This document shows, in pieces, positions 29,946-39,039 of a stretch of 64,000 bases of DNA (the first letter of the stretch is position 1; every line of letters starts with the position of its first letter). This stretch comes from Mycobacterium asiaticum. GTDB lineage: Bacteria > Actinomycetota > Actinomycetes > Mycobacteriales > Mycobacteriaceae. The DNA lies in NCBI RefSeq assembly GCF_001673315.1, contig NZ_LZLQ01000058.1, forward strand, positions 33,169 to 97,168. The letters are read 5' to 3'. The position numbers and the translations under genes are program-made. The notes under the pieces were generated by a model. That model made no database searches, was not told the DNA's origin, and saw only the letters and a list, made by a program, of their open reading frames with translations.

Positions 29946-31715
29946 CTAACTAGGTCGCAGCTGCGGAACCGCGGTGAGAATCCAGTCCGGGCTGAGCGGT
30001 GTGGTCGCCTGTTCGCGCCGGTAGATCGATCGGAACTCGCGCAGCAGTGGATCCCGTTGCCACGTCTGCACCTGCCGCACCACGGCGTCGTCACTGAACA
30101 TGCCGGATTTCTCCGCTATGACGGTCTCGACCAACTGGCCGGCGAGCTGTCGGAGCATTTGGGCGTTGGCGTCGAATTGCTCGGGGAAGTTCGGCGCTTT
30201 GCCCATCATGGCTTTGTGCAGGATGACCATGAAATTCAACGGCGAATACAGGTCGACGAACGGAACCGGAGAATCCTTGTCCTCTATCGCCGCCCATTCG
30301 CGGAAGAACCGTTGCACCCGGTTGCTGAGTTCGATGAGCCCTTCCAGGTGCGGGACGACCGCGGGATCGTCGGCGACACTGACGAACCGCCCGTTCGTGT
30401 AGAGCAACCCGATGAAACCCCAGTAGAACGCGATGTCCCAGACGACCTTGGCCGCCATCACCTTTGGTACGCCCATGAGCGGGTATTGGTCCTGATACAC
30501 CGCGATCCACATCTCGGTGAGCGAGCGGAACAGGGAATCGCTGATCCCGGCACGCGCCACCACGTCCTGGCCATCGAGGTCACGCACGATCATGTCGGTG
30601 ATGAGACCGTTGCCGATCGCGACCAGGTCCAGACCCGAGGAATACAACGGGTCTAGAAAGACTCCGGCATCACCGCTCAGGCACCACCGGTCGCGGCCGT
30701 CGAACACCTTGGTCGCGGTGTGGCTGTAATGCTTCATCACCCTGAAGTCCCGGATCAGGTCCTCGTGCTTGGCCAACTCGTGGGCACACTGCGGTTCGTG
30801 CTCACGCAGCCACGCCTTGGCTTTGGGCAGCGTGTTGAACGTGTCGAACGGGTGGATCTCAGGGTCGGCGACGATGCCGACGCTGGTGGCGCCCGAAGCG
30901 AGCCGGATGAGCCAGACCCAGTAACCCTCCCCCATCAAGTGGTTCGTGGACAAGGCACGGTCACCCTCGGTAAGTCGGGTGCGCCAGTCCGGGTCATCGC
31001 TCCACTGATTGACGTCGAGTTCCGTCGCGACGCGCAACCACGCGGCGTTGCAGTGATGCTCGGTGGGACGCCGCATGTTGAGTTGCCGGGACAGCGTCCG
31101 GTTGCGCCCGGACGCGTCCACCACCCACCGGGCAGTCGTGGTAGCAATCCTGTCCTGGTGTTGATAGGAAACGGTGTGGGGACCCCCATCAAGTCCGAAT
31201 TCCACGGATCTGACTCGGCCACAGATGATTTCGACGCCGGCGGCCAGACAGCGGCGGTGCAGCTCGTTCTCCAGCCGACCGCGGTCGATCTGATAGGTCA
31301 CTTGCGGGACGAATGAGGAACTGCCCAGTTCCATTCGACGCGCGATATCGGTGTTGCCGTCCTGGGCGAAGAACATCCGCAACCCCATCTTGCGTAGCTG
31401 CGCGGCGCTCAGGTGGTCGCCCAGGCCAAGCCGCTCGCGCAGATAGTGCGCAGAGACTTCGACGGTCGACTCGCCGACGGTGTGGGTTATCTCGGGCACT
31501 GGGTGGGCGTTCGACTCGAGGATCAGGATGCGCGTCCCGGCGCGTGCCGTGCGGAGCTCCAGCCCCAGGGTGAGTGCGGCGGCGCCCCCTCCGACGATCA
31601 CGACGTCATAGTCGGTGGCGCCGGCACCATCGTCGCTCAGCTGCCGACGGATCTTTCGGGCAAGGGCCGCTCGAGCCTCGGCGTCCAGCTCCGACAGGTG
31701 CGCTCGCACGTCCAC
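29946..31715 (-). CDS. FAD-dependent oxidoreductase of the flavin-dependent halogenase superfamily
   Basis: The 589-residue protein has the FAD site DVVIVGGGAAALTLGLELR (GGG at 42-44), ESN after strand 2, the halogenase-like THTVGESTVEVSAHYLRERLG, and RKMGLRMFF where Lys109 aligns by eye with the catalytic Lys of tryptophan halogenases. The WxWxIP signature is present as WVWLIR (266-271) with Pro replaced by Arg; the second FAD motif is GDAGVFLDPLYSSG (348-361). A C-terminal extension of about 180 residues follows. It may halogenate or hydroxylate the PKS product. The GTG at 31715 has GATAGGAG 6 bp upstream and beats the TTG at 31757, which lies in a repeat. Confidence 0.78.
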   Translation of the reverse strand: MDVRAHLSELDAEARAALARKIRRQLSDDGAGATDYDVVIVGGGAAALTLGLELRTARAGTRILILESNAHPVPEITHTVGESTVEVSAHYLRERLGLGDHLSAAQLRKMGLRMFFAQDGNTDIARRMELGSSSFVPQVTYQIDRGRLENELHRRCLAAGVEIICGRVRSVEFGLDGGPHTVSYQHQDRIATTTARWVVDASGRNRTLSRQLNMRRPTEHHCNAAWLRVATELDVNQWSDDPDWRTRLTEGDRALSTNHLMGEGYWVWLIRLASGATSVGIVADPEIHPFDTFNTLPKAKAWLREHEPQCAHELAKHEDLIRDFRVMKHYSHTATKVFDGRDRWCLSGDAGVFLDPLYSSGLDLVAIGNGLITDMIVRDLDGQDVVARAGISDSLFRSLTEMWIAVYQDQYPLMGVPKVMAAKVVWDIAFYWGFIGLLYTNGRFVSVADDPAVVPHLEGLIELSNRVQRFFREWAAIEDKDSPVPFVDLYSPLNFMVILHKAMMGKAPNFPEQFDANAQMLRQLAGQLVETVIAEKSGMFSDDAVVRQVQTWQRDPLLREFRSIYRREQATTPLSPDWILTAVPQLRPS

Positions 31716-31735
31716 GGTTGCTCCTATCAAAGGCT

Positions 31736-31788
31736 GGATGGATTTTCTCTTTATCAAGGATGGATTTTCTCTTTATTCAAGGATGGAT
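31736..31788. repeat. 22/23-bp AT-rich tandem repeat in the leader of the halogenase-like gene
   Basis: Two copies of ggatggattttctctttat followed by caa or tcaa occupy 31736-31757 and 31758-31780, with a third start (ggatggat) at 31781-31788. The low GC stands out against the surroundings. It sits between the antiporter stop and the halogenase-like start, 20 bp before the ribosome binding site, so it is a leader or promoter element. Confidence 0.85.
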
Positions 31789-31827
31789 GAGATACCCCAG
31801 CGGGGGCCGCGCCACACGTCACGGCAG

Positions 31828-33129
31828 TCAGCCATCAACTGGCGCCGTTGGCACGCCGACGGCAGAGGGCTCCCGAGCTGTTGGCGGGTCGACCGGTTCC
31901 GGTCGGTGCCGGCCGTAGACGAACTCGAATATCGGCGAGGTCATCAGCGTAGTGACGATGGCCATCATCACCAGGATGGTGAACAGCGTAGGGGTGATGA
32001 TGCCGGCCTCTAACCCGATGTTGAGCAGGATGAGTTCGATCAACCCGCGCGCATTCATCAGCGACCCCAGCGCGATGGATTCGCGCAGTGGCACCTTCCG
32101 AAGCCGCGCGGCTAACGTGCAGGCGACGCCTTTTGCTCCGATGGCGACCACGAGAATGCCCAACGTGGCCGCCCACAGTGCCGGAGTATTCACCAACCCG
32201 ATCTGGGTGTTCAGGCCCGAATAGACGAAGAACAACGGTAGTAGGAGCGTCGTCGTGACCGGCTCCAAGTTGGCCGTTAGCCGGTCGGCGAAGAACCCGG
32301 ACGGCATAGCGACGCCAAGGATGAACGCTCCGAAGATGGCATAGATACCGATGGCGTCGGTGAACCATGCGCACACCATGAGCAGGATGAGGACGACGCT
32401 GAGCATTCCCGGAGTGACGCCGTTCCGCCGTTCGGCCATCGGGCCGAGAACCCTGAATCCTCTTCGGCCCAGAGTCAGCACCGCCACGGTGTAGACGATC
32501 CCCCCGACGATTGCGATCAACGCCGTCGCGGGATTGCCGCGGTGAATGGCCAACACGATCGCCAGCAGGCACCATGACAGCGCATCATCGGTGGCGCCGC
32601 ACGCTAGCGCGAGAGTGCCCAACGGCGTCCCGGAAAGCTTCTTCTCAAAAATGATGCGAGCGAGCATCGGGAATGCTGTGGTCGCGATCGACGCCCCGAT
32701 GAACATCATCGCCATGATCAACGTGGTGTTCTTCTCGAAGAAGGCGTCGCTTGCCATCAGCGGCACGGCGAGCAGCGCTCCCAGACCAAGCGGGACGAAG
32801 ATGCCCGCGGCAGAAACCGCGGCTGCGGTGCCGGCGCGGTGTTTGACCAGGTTGATGTCGAAGTTGAGTCCAACCAGGAACATGTACAGCACCAGGCCGA
32901 TCTGTGCCACCGTATAGAGCACCGCATTGGCCGCACCCGGTGGGAACAGCTCGTGCTGAATGCCTGGCGCTATCCGCCCCAGCAGCGACGGTCCCAGGAT
33001 GACACCGGCGAGCATTTCGCCGACGACTTGCGGCTGTCCCAACCGTTGTGCCACCAGCCCCACGACACGGCAGGCCAACAGAATGACGGCAAGTTCGAGG
33101 AAGAAATGAACGGCAACTGCTGCGGCCAC
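31828..33129 (-). CDS. Cation/proton antiporter (CPA2, KefB/NapA-like)
   Basis: The 433-residue membrane protein has about twelve segments and typical CPA2 sequences: RLGQPQVVGEMLAGVILGPSLLG in the first part, FLVGLNFD, the unwound-helix region ALACGATDDALSWCLLAIVLA with the paired Asp residues of electrogenic antiporters, and SLMNARGLIELILLNIGLEAGIIT near the end. No C-terminal TrkA-N domain is present. Start is GTG at 33129. It is the first gene of the minus-strand series with the halogenase-like protein and PKS; in such settings antiporters are proposed to supply ion balance or self-protection, unproven here. Confidence 0.9.
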   Translation of the reverse strand: MAAAVAVHFFLELAVILLACRVVGLVAQRLGQPQVVGEMLAGVILGPSLLGRIAPGIQHELFPPGAANAVLYTVAQIGLVLYMFLVGLNFDINLVKHRAGTAAAVSAAGIFVPLGLGALLAVPLMASDAFFEKNTTLIMAMMFIGASIATTAFPMLARIIFEKKLSGTPLGTLALACGATDDALSWCLLAIVLAIHRGNPATALIAIVGGIVYTVAVLTLGRRGFRVLGPMAERRNGVTPGMLSVVLILLMVCAWFTDAIGIYAIFGAFILGVAMPSGFFADRLTANLEPVTTTLLLPLFFVYSGLNTQIGLVNTPALWAATLGILVVAIGAKGVACTLAARLRKVPLRESIALGSLMNARGLIELILLNIGLEAGIITPTLFTILVMMAIVTTLMTSPIFEFVYGRHRPEPVDPPTAREPSAVGVPTAPVDG

Positions 33130-33347
33130 GTCAAGTCCTACGCTTCGATATAAGGGCCCATCCGAGGACCGGGCATGGCTGGTCTTCTCGCACGTCTGTT
33201 AAAACTCGTCGTTCGCTCATCCGAACAGGGCAGACGTCGAGTCGATGACGGCGGCGTCTTCGACGCGCAGGGGGTATTACCCCGCATTGCGCAGGGACTA
33301 ACCAGACGCATCGGCTATTGCTGTAACCCCTGCCGCTATCTCCTGGC

Positions 33348-33836
33348 ATGACGCTGACTCGCCTCACCGCCACCCGCGCCCCGGGCGCTGTGGTGCTCAT
33401 TCGCCTCTACGTCGGGCTGATCTTCGCCGGCGAGGGAGTGCTGAAGTTCCTGCGCCCTGCCACGTTGGGCCCGGGCCGATTCGACAAGGTGGGCATACCC
33501 GCGTCCACGTGGTTCGCTTACTTGGACGGTGCTTTCGAAATCGGCTGCGGGATACTCATTTTGGTGGGCGTGTTCACCAGGCTGGCCGTCGTACCGATGA
33601 TCGTTGACATGGTGGGTGCCCTGGCGATCACCAAGGTGCCGCTGCTGTGGGGGGACGCCCCGCTGTATCCCAAGGAGTCCGGGCTCTGGGACTTCTTCCA
33701 CGAGGGCCGACTTGAGATCGCGATGTTGTGCGGGAGCGTCTTCCTGCTGATCGTCGGTGCCGGGGCGGCGTCGGTGGATGCCAGGCGGACCCAAAACCCC
33801 GAAGGTGAGCGCCGAGTCACCGGTCTTACGGCATAG
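33348..33836 (+). CDS. DoxX-family membrane protein
   Basis: A 162-residue protein with four predicted membrane segments and the DoxX pattern VVLIRLYVGLIFAGEGVLKFL, FAYLDGAFEIGCGILILVGVFTRLAVVPMIVDMVGALAITK, and a final helix AMLCGSVFLLIVGAG. Family members associate with thiol-oxidative stress complexes or are of unknown function. It is divergent from the antiporter with 218 bp between. It precedes the sigma factor on the same strand by 128 bp, so it might belong to that regulon. Confidence 0.85.
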   Translation: MTLTRLTATRAPGAVVLIRLYVGLIFAGEGVLKFLRPATLGPGRFDKVGIPASTWFAYLDGAFEIGCGILILVGVFTRLAVVPMIVDMVGALAITKVPLLWGDAPLYPKESGLWDFFHEGRLEIAMLCGSVFLLIVGAGAASVDARRTQNPEGERRVTGLTA

Positions 33837-33964
33837 GTTCAGGCGCACAGGGAACCCGCAGGTTGATTTTGGGACGGCGGGCAGTGATCGCGAGCGAGAA
33901 TGGAGTGCGCCGTGTCCGCCCCGGCCAGGCGCGATCGTCGCGCCCCCCGGGAGGGCTGCATCCA

Positions 33965-34459
33965 ATGACCGATGCCGCGTATCCGAGCTGGGATGCCGTG
34001 TATCGCGACAACGCCACCTGGGTGTATCGGCTCATGTACGGCAAGGTCGGTAACCGTCCCGACGCCGAAGACCTGACTGCCGAGGTCTTCATGACCGCAC
34101 TGCGACCGCTGCGGGTGTCGGCTTCGGTCCCCGAAGTGCGCAAGTATCTGCGCATGACGGCACGAAGCGTGCTGGCGTCGTACTGGAGGGAGCGAATGGG
34201 CCACGAGGTGACGTCTATCCCGGAAGATATGCCCGAGTCGGACGAACCCGAAGAACTCAGCGATGCGCCCGAGAAGGTCCGCAGACTGTTGACATACCTG
34301 CCGGACAACTACCGACGGATATTGGAATTGCGCTTCCTGCAGGCATATTCGGTGCGCGATGCCGCCGCCCAAATGGGGGTGAGCATCGCAAACGCGAAAG
34401 TGTTGCAGTACCGCGCCTTGAGGTTCGCCGCGCAGACTGCTGCGGAGGAGACCACATGA
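33965..34459 (+). CDS. ECF-type RNA polymerase sigma factor
   Basis: A 164-residue sigma-70 family factor. Region 2 is WDAVYRDNATWVYRLMYGKVGNRPDAEDLTAEVFMTALRPL, and region 4 is RRLLTYLPDNYRRILELRFLQAYSVRDAAAQMGVSIANAKVLQYRALRFAA with its helix-turn-helix. There is no C-terminal SnoaL extension. The ATG at 33965 has gggagg about 10 bp upstream; the longer open frame lacks sigma similarity. Its stop overlaps the next gene's start by 4 bp, the coupling usual for a sigma factor and its anti-sigma factor, but the partner is a Rieske protein. Confidence 0.9.
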   Translation: MTDAAYPSWDAVYRDNATWVYRLMYGKVGNRPDAEDLTAEVFMTALRPLRVSASVPEVRKYLRMTARSVLASYWRERMGHEVTSIPEDMPESDEPEELSDAPEKVRRLLTYLPDNYRRILELRFLQAYSVRDAAAQMGVSIANAKVLQYRALRFAAQTAAEETT

Positions 34460-35148
34460 GCGGGCGGACGGTACGGCGTTTCGTGGACGGACTCCTGCGC
34501 GGTCGCCCAACCGGACGCGCGAACCCGGACAACGAAGACGTTCAGGAGATGCGCACCGCCATCGAACTCCGCGCAGCGCGACAGGGCAGCGACGCTCCCC
34601 GTGAAGAGTTCCTCAGCGATCTGCACCGCAAACTCGCCGAGGCTCTCGATGACGCACACGCACCAGTGGATCACCGCCGCCGGACACCTGGACGGCGCGA
34701 ATTGGTGATCGGCGGCTCGGTTGCCGCGGCCTCTGCTGCGGCCGGGCTGGTGGCAGGACGCAACCTTATGGTCCCCGCGGCGAGCCCCACCCAGCCGGTC
34801 CAAGCGCAGGGTCAACTGGTGCCGAATACTGGTGCGTGGCAACGGGTCGGGACGATTGATCAGGTCGCCGACGGCACCGCCCTGGCGTTCGCACTCGGGT
34901 CGATCAGCGGATTCGTGCACCGGGCCGGAGACCGCCTCGAGGCGGTCTCCGGTATCTGTACCCACCACGGCTGCAAGCTGTGGCTGGATGCACCCGAACA
35001 GCGGTTGCGCTGTCCGTGTCACTCGACCTCGTTCTCGCTGTCGGGCACCAACATCACCCACCAGCTGCCCGTTGCGCCTGCGCCACTGCCCAAGCTCCGG
35101 GTCCGCGAAACCGGCGGCATTATCGAGGTTTTCGCGCCTCCGGAGTAA
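34456..35148 (+). CDS. Membrane-anchored Rieske [2Fe-2S] protein coupled to an ECF sigma factor
   Basis: A 230-residue protein with a hydrophilic N-terminal region of about 80 residues, a twin-Arg sequence (RRELVIGGS, 80-88), one hydrophobic segment (about 84-101), and a C-terminal Rieske domain. Cluster ligands are Cys168, His170, Cys186 and His189 (CTHHGC and CPCH), with Cys173 and Cys188 placed for the bc1-type disulfide. The topology, cytosolic N terminus, one membrane pass, sensor outside, is that of an anti-sigma factor, and it overlaps the sigma gene by 4 bp. It may be a redox-sensing regulator or a simple electron carrier. Its 3' end overlaps the convergent uvrA-like gene by 29 bp. 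Confidence 0.85.
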   Translation: MSGRTVRRFVDGLLRGRPTGRANPDNEDVQEMRTAIELRAARQGSDAPREEFLSDLHRKLAEALDDAHAPVDHRRRTPGRRELVIGGSVAAASAAAGLVAGRNLMVPAASPTQPVQAQGQLVPNTGAWQRVGTIDQVADGTALAFALGSISGFVHRAGDRLEAVSGICTHHGCKLWLDAPEQRLRCPCHSTSFSLSGTNITHQLPVAPAPLPKLRVRETGGIIEVFAPPE

Positions 35149-37675
35149 CAAGTTGAGCGGCAAGATATGGTGCCGTCCGGCTCACCGTGTGGGCGGCAAT
35201 CTCGACGGGCGTGCCGGCCACCACCACCGCACCACCGTCGTCACCTCCGCCGGGTCCGAGGTCGATGACGTGATCTGCCCTCGCCACGACCGACATGTCG
35301 TGTTCGGCCACCACGACGGTGTTGCCGGCGTCGACGAGGCGGTGCAGCTGACGCTCCAGCAACTCGACATCGGCCGGGTGCAGCCCGGTGGTGGGCTCAT
35401 CCAGTACGTAGAGCGTGTGGCCGCGCTTGGCGCGCTGCAACTCCGAAGCCAACTTGATGCGTTGCGCCTCACCGCCGGACAGCTCGGTCGCCGGTTGCCC
35501 CAGCCGCAGGTACCCGAGACCGACATCACGCAAGGTGGTCAAACTCCTTGCCGCACCGGGCAGATCGCTCAGGAAGTCGACCGCTTCGTCTACCGTCTGG
35601 GCCAGGACGTCGGCGATGGTGCGGCCCCGGTAGGTGATCTCGAGCGTCTCCTCGGCGTAGCGCGCACCGCCGCATGCCGGGCAGGTGGCATAGGTGCCGG
35701 GCAAGAAAAGCAGCTCGACCGCCACGAAGCCCTCACCCTGGCAGGTGGCGCAACGGCCCTCGGCGACGTTGAACGAGAACCGGCCGGCGCTCCAGCCGCG
35801 CCGCCGCGCTTCGGCGGTGTTGGCGAACGCCTTGCGGACGGCATCGAACAACCCGGTGTAAGTGGCCAGGTTCGACCGCGGTGTGCGTCCGATCGGCCGC
35901 TGGTCCACGGTGATGAGCCGGTCGATCATCTCCGCGCCTTCGACGGTCACCCCCACACTGGAATCGACATCGATGTCGAGGAGTTCGGCGTCGCCGTCGG
36001 TGGCGTCGTCGGCGGGTTCGACCGATTTTCCCAACTGGCTGGCCATCACGTCACCGAGGACTTTGCAGACCAGCGTCGATTTGCCCGACCCCGATACTCC
36101 GGTGACGGCCACGAACGCACCCAGCGGGATCTCGACGTCAACATTGCGCAAGTTGTGAAAAGTGATGCCGTGCAACCGCATAACGCCTGCGGGCGTCCGG
36201 AGGGCCGGCTGCGCGGACGGCTCATCGGCGAACAGGTATCTCCGGGTGATTGAATTGTCGATGCCGGCGAGGCCGGCCACCGGCCCGCTGTAGAGCACGT
36301 CGCCGCCCAGCTCCCCGGCGCCCGGGCCCACATCGATGATCCAGTCGGCGCGACGCACCACATCCATGTCATGCTCGACCACGAACAACGAATTCCCCGC
36401 ACGCCGAAGCCGATCCAGCACATCGAGCAGCGGCTCGGCGTCGGCCGGATGCAAACCCGCCGATGGCTCGTCAAGCACGTAGAGAACACCGAACAACCCT
36501 GCCCGCAGCTGCGTCGCGAGCCGCAGACGCTGCAATTCCCCGGGCGAAACCGTCGGTGTGCGGCGGCGCAGGCTCAGGTATCCGAGTCCTAGATCGACCA
36601 GCACGCCGATCCGGGCGACCAAGTCGGCAGCGATCATCGTTGCCACTTCAGTGAATTCGCCGGATTCCGTGGATTCGTAGGCCGCGGCGAACTCCGTCCT
36701 GGTGGCCGCGGGCGCCAGGACATCGGCGAGTGCCGTCAGTGGCAGGGATACCAGCTCGGCGATGGTGCGGCCCGCGAAGGTCACCGCGAGAGCTTCGGGC
36801 CGCAGCCCGGACCCGCCGCAGACAGAGCAGTCGACGCTGTGCACGAACTGCAGCACCCGGCGGCGCATCGACGCGCTCTGCGAGTTGGCCAGCGTGTGGC
36901 GGACGTGGCGCTCGGCGCTGGAGAAGGTGCCGTTGTAGTAGTAATCCGCGGTGACCGGGTGCTGGCTCGGATCGATCTCGACAGTGGGTTGATCCTCGGT
37001 GAACAGAATCCATTCCCGTTGCCGCTTGGGCATTTTGCGCCATGGCTTATCGATGTCATACCCCAGCGTGATGAGGATGTCGCGTAGATTCTGTCCCTGC
37101 CAGGCGCCCGGCCAGGCCGCCACCGCCCCTTCACGGATACTCAGTGACGGGTCGGGCACCAACGTCTGCTCGGTCACCTCGTGAATGCGGCCAAGGCCAT
37201 GGCACTCCGGGCATGCGCCGATCGTGGTGTTCGGAGAGAACGCGTCGGAGTCGAGTCGTTCTGTGGCTCCGGGCGGATAGGTGCCGGCGCGGGAGAACAA
37301 CATGCGCAGCAGGTTCGAGAGCGTGGTGACAGTACCCACGGTCGACCGAGACGTCGCGGTGCCGCGGCGCTGCTGCAGCGCGACCGCCGGGGGCAGCCCA
37401 GTGATGTCGTCGACCTTCGGCGCATCCTGAGGCAGCAGCAACCGACGGGCATACGGCGCCACCGACTCGAAGTAGCGTCGCTGAGCTTCGGCGTAGATGG
37501 TGCCGAACGCCAGCGATGACTTTCCGGAGCCAGACACCCCGGTGAACACCACGAAACGGTCGCGCGGGGCAGCAACGTCCACCGATTTGAGGTTGTGCAC
37601 GCGGGATGCGTAGACGCGGATGTACGGGTCCGGTGGGTGTGTAGCTGCTTCCGTACCGCCGTCCATCTCAACCAT
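35120..37675 (-). CDS. UvrA2/DrrC-type UvrA paralogue lacking the UvrB-binding domain
   Basis: The 851-residue protein has both UvrA ATPase units: Walker [13 protein letters not shown] and [11 protein letters not shown], signatures [14 protein letters not shown] (degenerate LSGGE) and [15 protein letters not shown], and Walker B-type [13 protein letters not shown] and [13 protein letters not shown]. Zinc Cys pairs are visible in [24 protein letters not shown] and CPACGGARY. Between [19 protein letters not shown] and [17 protein letters not shown], about 100 residues of normal UvrA, including the UvrB-binding domain, are missing. That is the class of UvrA2 and of DrrC, linked to intercalator resistance and damage tolerance. 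Start ATG 37675. Confidence 0.9.
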   Translation of the reverse strand: MVEMDGGTEAATHPPDPYIRVYASRVHNLKSVDVAAPRDRFVVFTGVSGSGKSSLAFGTIYAEAQRRYFESVAPYARRLLLPQDAPKVDDITGLPPAVALQQRRGTATSRSTVGTVTTLSNLLRMLFSRAGTYPPGATERLDSDAFSPNTTIGACPECHGLGRIHEVTEQTLVPDPSLSIREGAVAAWPGAWQGQNLRDILITLGYDIDKPWRKMPKRQREWILFTEDQPTVEIDPSQHPVTADYYYNGTFSSAERHVRHTLANSQSASMRRRVLQFVHSVDCSVCGGSGLRPEALAVTFAGRTIAELVSLPLTALADVLAPAATRTEFAAAYESTESGEFTEVATMIAADLVARIGVLVDLGLGYLSLRRRTPTVSPGELQRLRLATQLRAGLFGVLYVLDEPSAGLHPADAEPLLDVLDRLRRAGNSLFVVEHDMDVVRRADWIIDVGPGAGELGGDVLYSGPVAGLAGIDNSITRRYLFADEPSAQPALRTPAGVMRLHGITFHNLRNVDVEIPLGAFVAVTGVSGSGKSTLVCKVLGDVMASQLGKSVEPADDATDGDAELLDIDVDSSVGVTVEGAEMIDRLITVDQRPIGRTPRSNLATYTGLFDAVRKAFANTAEARRRGWSAGRFSFNVAEGRCATCQGEGFVAVELLFLPGTYATCPACGGARYAEETLEITYRGRTIADVLAQTVDEAVDFLSDLPGAARSLTTLRDVGLGYLRLGQPATELSGGEAQRIKLASELQRAKRGHTLYVLDEPTTGLHPADVELLERQLHRLVDAGNTVVVAEHDMSVVARADHVIDLGPGGGDDGGAVVVAGTPVEIAAHTVSRTAPYLAAQLVTPEARKPR

Positions 37676-37689
37676 TGTGTACGACACAA
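37675..37689. promoter_or_regulatory. 15-bp palindrome at the start of the UvrA2-like gene
   Basis: TTGTGT and ACACAA flank a 3-bp centre and end at the first base of the ATG. A palindrome placed exactly at the start codon is a plausible repressor site. No regulator gene is adjacent. Confidence 0.45.
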
Positions 37690-37785
37690 CGAGTTTGCCT
37701 GCCGAACGAGAACGGCGCCTGGGCGCTATATAAACCCGCGGATCTCGCATGCCTCAGTGCCACGGCCGTACGTCTCATCCACCAC

Positions 37786-37821
37786 CAACGAAGAAATAGG
37801 TGGCAACGAAGAAATACGTGG
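37786..37821. repeat. 18-bp tandem duplication downstream of the PSD-like gene
   Basis: caacgaagaaataggtgg (37786-37803) is followed directly by the same 18 bases with one change (37804-37821). It starts 7 bp after the stop of the minus-strand decarboxylase gene and lies in the region that may hold the promoter of the UvrA2-like gene. Confidence 0.8.
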
Positions 37822-37827
37822 CGGCGG

Positions 37828-39039
37828 TCAGGGCGCTGGCGAGGCTGGGTTTAAGTGCGCGATGGGGCTGCCCACCTTGCAAAAGCCGGCGTCGGTATCG
37901 ACGCGTTGGGCTATACCTTCCTGGAAGAGGATGATGATGTCCGAGCCGCCGAACGCGAAGAATCCGAACTCCTCCCCCTTCGGCAGTTTGGTGTCGGTGA
38001 CGGTGGTCAGGTTGACCGACGCGACGTGTGACATCCCAACCGGAACCACGGCGACGACGCCCACGTCTCCATAGCCGGATTCGGCCGTGTCGAGGACCAG
38101 GACGCCGCGGGTTTGGAAGAACTCATATCCGCTCTGCGAACTGTCCTTTGACTCGAGTTGGCCATCGACGAGGTCGACTTGCATGTAGACCTGTCCGGTG
38201 GTGACGAAGGATTCCCTGACGAACCCACCGACAGGCGCGTGGTACCGGTGATACGACGACGGAGGCAGCATGTAATGGACGAACGTTCCGTTGGCGAAGG
38301 AATCGGCGTACCGGCTACCCTCCAGCAACTGCCTGATGTTGCCGTAACGGTGTGTTCCTTTGACCGTCGTGGCGGGGATGTTGGACTCTGCGTCAATGCC
38401 GTAGGTATGCCGATAACTGCAATCCGCGGGTGACGTAACCACCATGTTGTTCGATGGCTCGCTGATGGGACGGAGCCCGGGATTGAGCTCACGGGCGAAG
38501 AACTGGTTGAAGGTCAGCCACCCACTGGGCTGGTTCGGTCTGCCATCGATGAGAGACTCTTCGACGGTGTAGTCGGGGGCCTCCTCCAGAAACGACCGGA
38601 GTATATCGTCGTTGAACGAGTCGGGTGTGTCGAGGAAACTGCCCCACTGTCGCGCGAAATCCGTTAGCCAGGAACGGAATACAGGTGAACGTTCGATGGC
38701 GGGTCCGCCATCGTCATCCCTCTGGTCGACCAGCCAGAAGAAATGCGCAAGCCGATCACTGACCTCTTTGGCATAGCGCTCACCTGGACTGGAGGTTCGC
38801 CACGCGGGATTATCCGACTGGCGCGGTATCCACCTGATGAAGTTTTGAACGTACCTGTAGTAATCGTCGAGGTTCTGGGGCCAATCAAGGACGTCGCGAA
38901 GCGTCGGGTCGAGGTCGGACGCCGCACGGTCATGCGCTTGCCTGATCGACCTCTCGAGGTCACTTCGCAAGCGGGGGTCATCTTTGAGCAGCTGTTGAAG
39001 GTCTTCAACTATTCGGTCTGGTCTCGACATGCCATTCAT
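37828..39039 (-). CDS. Phosphatidylserine decarboxylase-like pyruvoyl enzyme
   Basis: The 403-residue protein has a helical N-terminal half of about 170 residues and a C-terminal PSD-type domain. The charge-relay residues are visible as Asp206 (VTSPADCSY) and His264 (SSYHRYHAPVGG). The self-cleavage site is GGSD (Gly364 to Asp367), where classic enzymes have LGST or GGST; the Ser needed to form pyruvoyl is kept. FNQFFARELNPGLRP also matches the family. This group of extended PSD-like proteins may act on lipids or amino acids other than phosphatidylserine. No pssA is near. The start is the ATG at 39039; another is at 39030. Confidence 0.8.
   Translation of the reverse strand: MNGMSRPDRIVEDLQQLLKDDPRLRSDLERSIRQAHDRAASDLDPTLRDVLDWPQNLDDYYRYVQNFIRWIPRQSDNPAWRTSSPGERYAKEVSDRLAHFFWLVDQRDDDGGPAIERSPVFRSWLTDFARQWGSFLDTPDSFNDDILRSFLEEAPDYTVEESLIDGRPNQPSGWLTFNQFFARELNPGLRPISEPSNNMVVTSPADCSYRHTYGIDAESNIPATTVKGTHRYGNIRQLLEGSRYADSFANGTFVHYMLPPSSYHRYHAPVGGFVRESFVTTGQVYMQVDLVDGQLESKDSSQSGYEFFQTRGVLVLDTAESGYGDVGVVAVVPVGMSHVASVNLTTVTDTKLPKGEEFGFFAFGGSDIIILFQEGIAQRVDTDAGFCKVGSPIAHLNPASPAP

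Noticed and set aside
31736..31788. CRISPR array
   Set aside because: The units are directly adjacent without spacers; the same holds for the other tandem repeats in the window.
33271..33283. Palindrome GGGGTA-T-TACCCC in the divergent antiporter/doxX region as an operator
   Set aside because: It is only 6 bp per arm, GC-biased, and has no regulator gene nearby, so chance cannot be excluded.
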